DNA from: an uncultured Prevotellaceae bacterium
Lineage (GTDB): Bacteria; Bacteroidota; Bacteroidia; Bacteroidales; Bacteroidaceae
Length of the DNA: 25,767 nt
Direction: 5' to 3'
Assembly (NCBI GenBank): GCA_937891085.1
Contig: CALAEY010000036.1
Coordinates: 1-25,767, forward strand
Part shown: piece after piece, positions 24,084 through 25,767 of the stretch
Numbering within the stretch: the stretch's first letter is position 1
How the letters are laid out: each line of letters opens with the position of its first letter
Translations under genes and position numbers: made by a program
The notes under the pieces: model-generated
Database searches by the model: none
Seen by the model: only the letters and a program-made list of their open reading frames with translations
Told to the model about the DNA's origin: nothing

Positions 24084-24118
24084 AAACCCTAAACTCTAAA
24101 CCCTAAACCCTAAACCCT
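24084..24118. repeat. Heptamer (AAACCCT)5 tandem repeat at the rsmH-ftsL junction
   Basis: Five units of 7 bp occupy 24084-24118: AAACCCT four times and one variant, AAACTCT, at 24091-24097. Read on the coding strand it is TTTAGGG repeated, the same unit as the plant-type telomere repeat. It fills the whole 19-bp rsmH-ftsL gap, encodes the last residues of RsmH (GFRV) and supplies its TAG stop, then runs up to the ftsL ATG. A TTTAGGG array has a TAG in all three frames, so changes in unit number would move the RsmH stop only slightly. Confidence 0.9.
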
Positions 24119-25011
24119 ACGCGCAGTTTCGCGCTACGTGAGCGGGGGTTGTTTTCTATTTCTTCATCGCTGGGCACCACCATCTTGGCTGCCTTGCCGA
24201 AGGGTGAGAGCAGATTTCCGAAGAAATCCTTCTCTATGCGGCCCTCCACATTGCCCGTCTTCATGAGGTTCTTCACTAGACGGTCTTCCAGAGAGTGGTA
24301 GGTGATCATCACCAATCTGCCTCCGGGCTTCAGTGCCTTTGACGTAGCCTCCAGCATCTCGCGCAGCGCCCCCATCTCATCGTTCACCTCTATGCGCAGG
24401 GCTTGGAACATCTTGGCCAGTTCTTTCTTCTCCCTTTCGCGGGGCATCAGCGGACTCACCACCTCCAGCAGTGCGCCGATGGTCTGCAGCGGCTGTGCGG
24501 CACGGGCTTTCACCAGTGCCTTGGCCAGAGCCTTGCTGTTCTTCAGCTCTCCATAGAGGTTTAGCACGCTGGCCAATGCCTCCTCCGTATATTCGTTCAC
24601 CACCGTGGCAGCCGTGCGTGAAGCCTGCTGGTTCATGCGCATGTCCAGTGGACCGTCGGCACGGAAGGAGAATCCTCTTTCTGCATCGTCTAGGTGGTGC
24701 GAGCTCACGCCTAAGTCGGCCAGAATGCCATCTACCTGTGGTGCGTCATAGTAGTGCAGCCAGTTGCGCAGGTAGCGGAAGTTGCTTCTGCAGAATATCA
24801 CCCGCTCGTCTTCGGGCACGTTCTTCACCGCATCCTCGTCTTGATCCAGGCAGATCAGTCGGCCCGCCTTGTTCAGTCGGCGCAGTATCTCGCGGCTATG
24901 TCCGCCTCCACCCATGGTCACGTCCACGTAGATGCCCGCTGGGTCATTCACCAGTGCGTCGATGCTCTCCGTCAGCATCACCGGGACGTGATATATAGGC
25001 TGCTCATTCAT
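24103..25011 (-). CDS. rsmH: 16S rRNA (cytosine-1402-N4)-methyltransferase RsmH (MraW)
   Basis: An S-adenosylmethionine-dependent methyltransferase of 302 residues that modifies C1402 in the ribosomal decoding centre. It starts MNEQPIYHVPVMLTESIDAL at ATG 25011, overlapping the last 8 bp of mraZ; a longer in-frame reading to 25113 would lie wholly inside mraZ and is rejected. Motifs are DVTMGGGGHSREIL (SAM site), LADLGVSSHHLD, FRADGPLDMRMN, FQALRIEVNDE and ITYHSLEDRLVKN. All are conserved in the family. The normal C-terminus (SAKLRV) is extended by GFRV, encoded by the heptamer repeat. Confidence 0.97.
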   Translation of the reverse strand: MNEQPIYHVPVMLTESIDALVNDPAGIYVDVTMGGGGHSREILRRLNKAGRLICLDQDEDAVKNVPEDERVIFCRSNFRYLRNWLHYYDAPQVDGILADLGVSSHHLDDAERGFSFRADGPLDMRMNQQASRTAATVVNEYTEEALASVLNLYGELKNSKALAKALVKARAAQPLQTIGALLEVVSPLMPREREKKELAKMFQALRIEVNDEMGALREMLEATSKALKPGGRLVMITYHSLEDRLVKNLMKTGNVEGRIEKDFFGNLLSPFGKAAKMVVPSDEEIENNPRSRSAKLRVGFRV

Positions 25012-25489
25012 CCTGATTGCTTCCTTCCATAAAGTGCCACATGCTGTCGTTTCCCAGCGTATCCTGCAGTGCCTTGCTGAAGTCCTCAGCCTCCATGAAT
25101 GGCTGCTCAGCACGTTCGCGCGACCAGATCTCTATGGTGTTGTCCATGCCTATGAAGCGCACCTCCGTGTTTATGCCCGCCATTTTCAGGTAGCGTTTTG
25201 GCAGCAAGATGCGGCCGTTGCCGTCGGGCACCAGCAGCTCCGCATCGCTCACGAACTGGCGGAAGATATTCTGCTCCATACGGTTCCAGCGGTTCAGGCA
25301 TCGGCGCAGTTGGTCTTGCGTCTCCATCCATACACTTTCAGGATACAGCACCAGGCAGTCTTGGTACACGTCTTTGCGCAGCACTAGCTTCTCCTCACCG
25401 CCCTCGGTCAGTAGCTTCCTGAAGGTGGCAGGAATGAAGACGCGTCCTTTCGCATCCACTTTCGCTTCTATGTTTCCTAAAAACTGCAT
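25004..25489 (-). CDS. mraZ: Transcriptional regulator MraZ
   Basis: A 161-residue DNA-binding protein with two tandem AbrB-like (MraZ) domains, each marked by a D-x-x-x-R motif: DAKGRVFIPATFRK near residues 12-25 and DGNGRILLPKRYLK near 89-102. In E. coli MraZ forms rings and represses the dcw operon, including itself, by binding direct repeats upstream of mraZ. A matching repeat array is present here at 25525-25558. It is the first gene of the operon. The start is ATG 25489, preceded by AGAGGTAG about 6 bases away, one of the few Shine-Dalgarno-like sequences in the window. Its stop overlaps the rsmH start. Confidence 0.97.
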   Translation of the reverse strand: MQFLGNIEAKVDAKGRVFIPATFRKLLTEGGEEKLVLRKDVYQDCLVLYPESVWMETQDQLRRCLNRWNRMEQNIFRQFVSDAELLVPDGNGRILLPKRYLKMAGINTEVRFIGMDNTIEIWSRERAEQPFMEAEDFSKALQDTLGNDSMWHFMEGSNQDE

Positions 25490-25524
25490 GATTCTACCTC
25501 TTTGATAATATTCGGCGTAAAATT

Positions 25525-25558
25525 ACACAATTCCCCACAATTCCCCACATAAATCCAC
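25525..25558 (-). promoter_or_regulatory. MraZ operator: GTGG direct repeats with 10-bp period
   Basis: On the minus strand, GTGG occurs at 25558-25555, 25548-25545 and 25538-25535, followed by GTGT at 25528-25525, each exactly 10 bp apart. The middle two units read TGTGGGGAAT twice in a row. E. coli MraZ binds three TGGG-like repeats spaced at 10 bp upstream of mraZ, so this array, 36-70 bp before the mraZ ATG, is a strong candidate for autoregulation. I could not assign a convincing -7/-33 promoter; TAATTTTA (25518-25525) is one mismatch from TAnnTTTG but lacks a -33 partner. Confidence 0.75.
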
Positions 25559-25625
25559 AAAAACTTTTAAAATATTTTTCAACAGGCTGTTGATATCGTG
25601 GATTTATGGGGAATTTGTGGGGTGG
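25531..25625. repeat. Large inverted repeat carrying mirrored GTGG arrays upstream of mraZ
   Basis: The sequence at 25531-25560 and that at 25597-25625 are imperfect reverse complements: both contain GTGGATTTATG, then GGGGAATT and TGTGGGG on opposite strands. Arms are about 25-28 bp with small insertions and deletions. The 38-bp AT-rich spacer includes a smaller off-centre palindrome, TCAACAG-G-CTGTTGA (25579-25593). The left arm is the MraZ operator; the right arm is its mirror. Beyond it, 25626-25767 holds a short CCCC/GGGG hairpin (25663-25679) and no gene. Confidence 0.7.
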
Positions 25626-25758
25626 GGGACACTGAACTTATCTGGTTTCTGGTCTGCAATTATCCCCGCTTTATTGGGGAGGCTCAGGTAGTCGGTTCTT
25701 ATTATTAAGTTGACTGAACTTTCGCAAGTGAATATTCATTCATCAAGCGACTAATTTA

Positions 25759-25766
25759 TACATTTG
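25759..25766 (+). promoter_or_regulatory. Possible plus-strand -7 box at the window edge
   Basis: TACATTTG matches TAnnTTTG and is identical to the box before the HD-domain pseudogene. No clear -33 TTTG lies 19-21 bp upstream. It could serve a divergent gene beyond the window, or be chance. Confidence 0.25.
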
Positions 25767-25767
25767 A

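Noticed and set aside
24084..24118. Plant telomere contamination or chimera
   Set aside because: The array is embedded exactly between rsmH and ftsL and even encodes the RsmH end, so it belongs to this chromosome.
25012..25113. N-terminal extension of RsmH
   Set aside because: The extra 34 residues lie inside mraZ in another frame and are not part of the family; MNEQPIYHVPVML at 25011 is the normal N-terminus.
25531..25625. Replication origin or DnaA-box cluster upstream of mraZ
   Set aside because: ATCCACA-like sequences differ from TTATCCACA by two bases and no dnaA or other origin marker is present; the 10-bp GTGG spacing fits MraZ better.

Overview
The window is a stretch of Bacteroidales chromosome, most likely from a Prevotella-like member of the Prevotellaceae. 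The evidence is the gene order of the division and cell-wall (dcw) cluster with a GatB/YqeY gene after ftsZ, the Bacteroidetes-type MraY, FtsI and FtsL proteins, TAnnTTTG-type -7 promoter boxes, a lack of strong Shine-Dalgarno sites, and ATTATGAATTA-type spacer repeats. The genus is an inference. All intact genes are on the minus strand, so transcription runs from high to low coordinates.

Positions 9329-25489 hold a nearly gap-free dcw operon, in transcription order: mraZ, rsmH, ftsL-like, ftsI, murE, mraY, murD, ftsW, murG, murC, ftsQ, ftsA, ftsZ and a YqeY-family gene. It supplies cytoplasmic muropeptide synthesis (MurC, D, E), the lipid steps (MraY, MurG), the septal polymerase and transpeptidase (FtsW, FtsI), and the division scaffold (FtsL, FtsQ, FtsA, FtsZ). 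murF and ddl are absent. Upstream of mraZ is an array of GTGG direct repeats with an exact 10-bp period, which fits an autoregulatory MraZ operator; a mirrored copy lies about 40 bp further upstream. A perfect 13-bp hairpin at 9281-9311 probably ends the operon. Short AT-rich or heptameric repeats fill several of the gene junctions.

Positions 8456-9328 form a gene-poor island. It carries a 21-bp tandem repeat folded into a 26-bp inverted repeat, a cluster of about a dozen GTGAAAGG octamers in both orientations with a 29-bp hairpin, a plus-strand promoter, and a plus-strand pseudogene that looks like an HD-domain hydrolase with its middle deleted.

Positions 1-8455 hold an efflux module. An NtrC-type sigma-54 response regulator and a small membrane histidine kinase, overlapping by 4 bp, are followed by a TolC-like outer-membrane factor, a HlyD/MacA-type adaptor and two MacB/FtsX-type ABC permeases, the second cut by the window edge. 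Between the kinase and tolC lie a 15/16 match to the sigma-54 -24/-12 consensus and, upstream of it, a palindromic array of five TGTAAAG heptamers. Together they indicate that the adjacent regulator activates the exporter operon. No ABC ATPase gene is visible, so it lies beyond position 1 or elsewhere.

No tRNA, rRNA, CRISPR array, insertion sequence or wholly new system was recognised. The most interesting material is regulatory and repetitive DNA.
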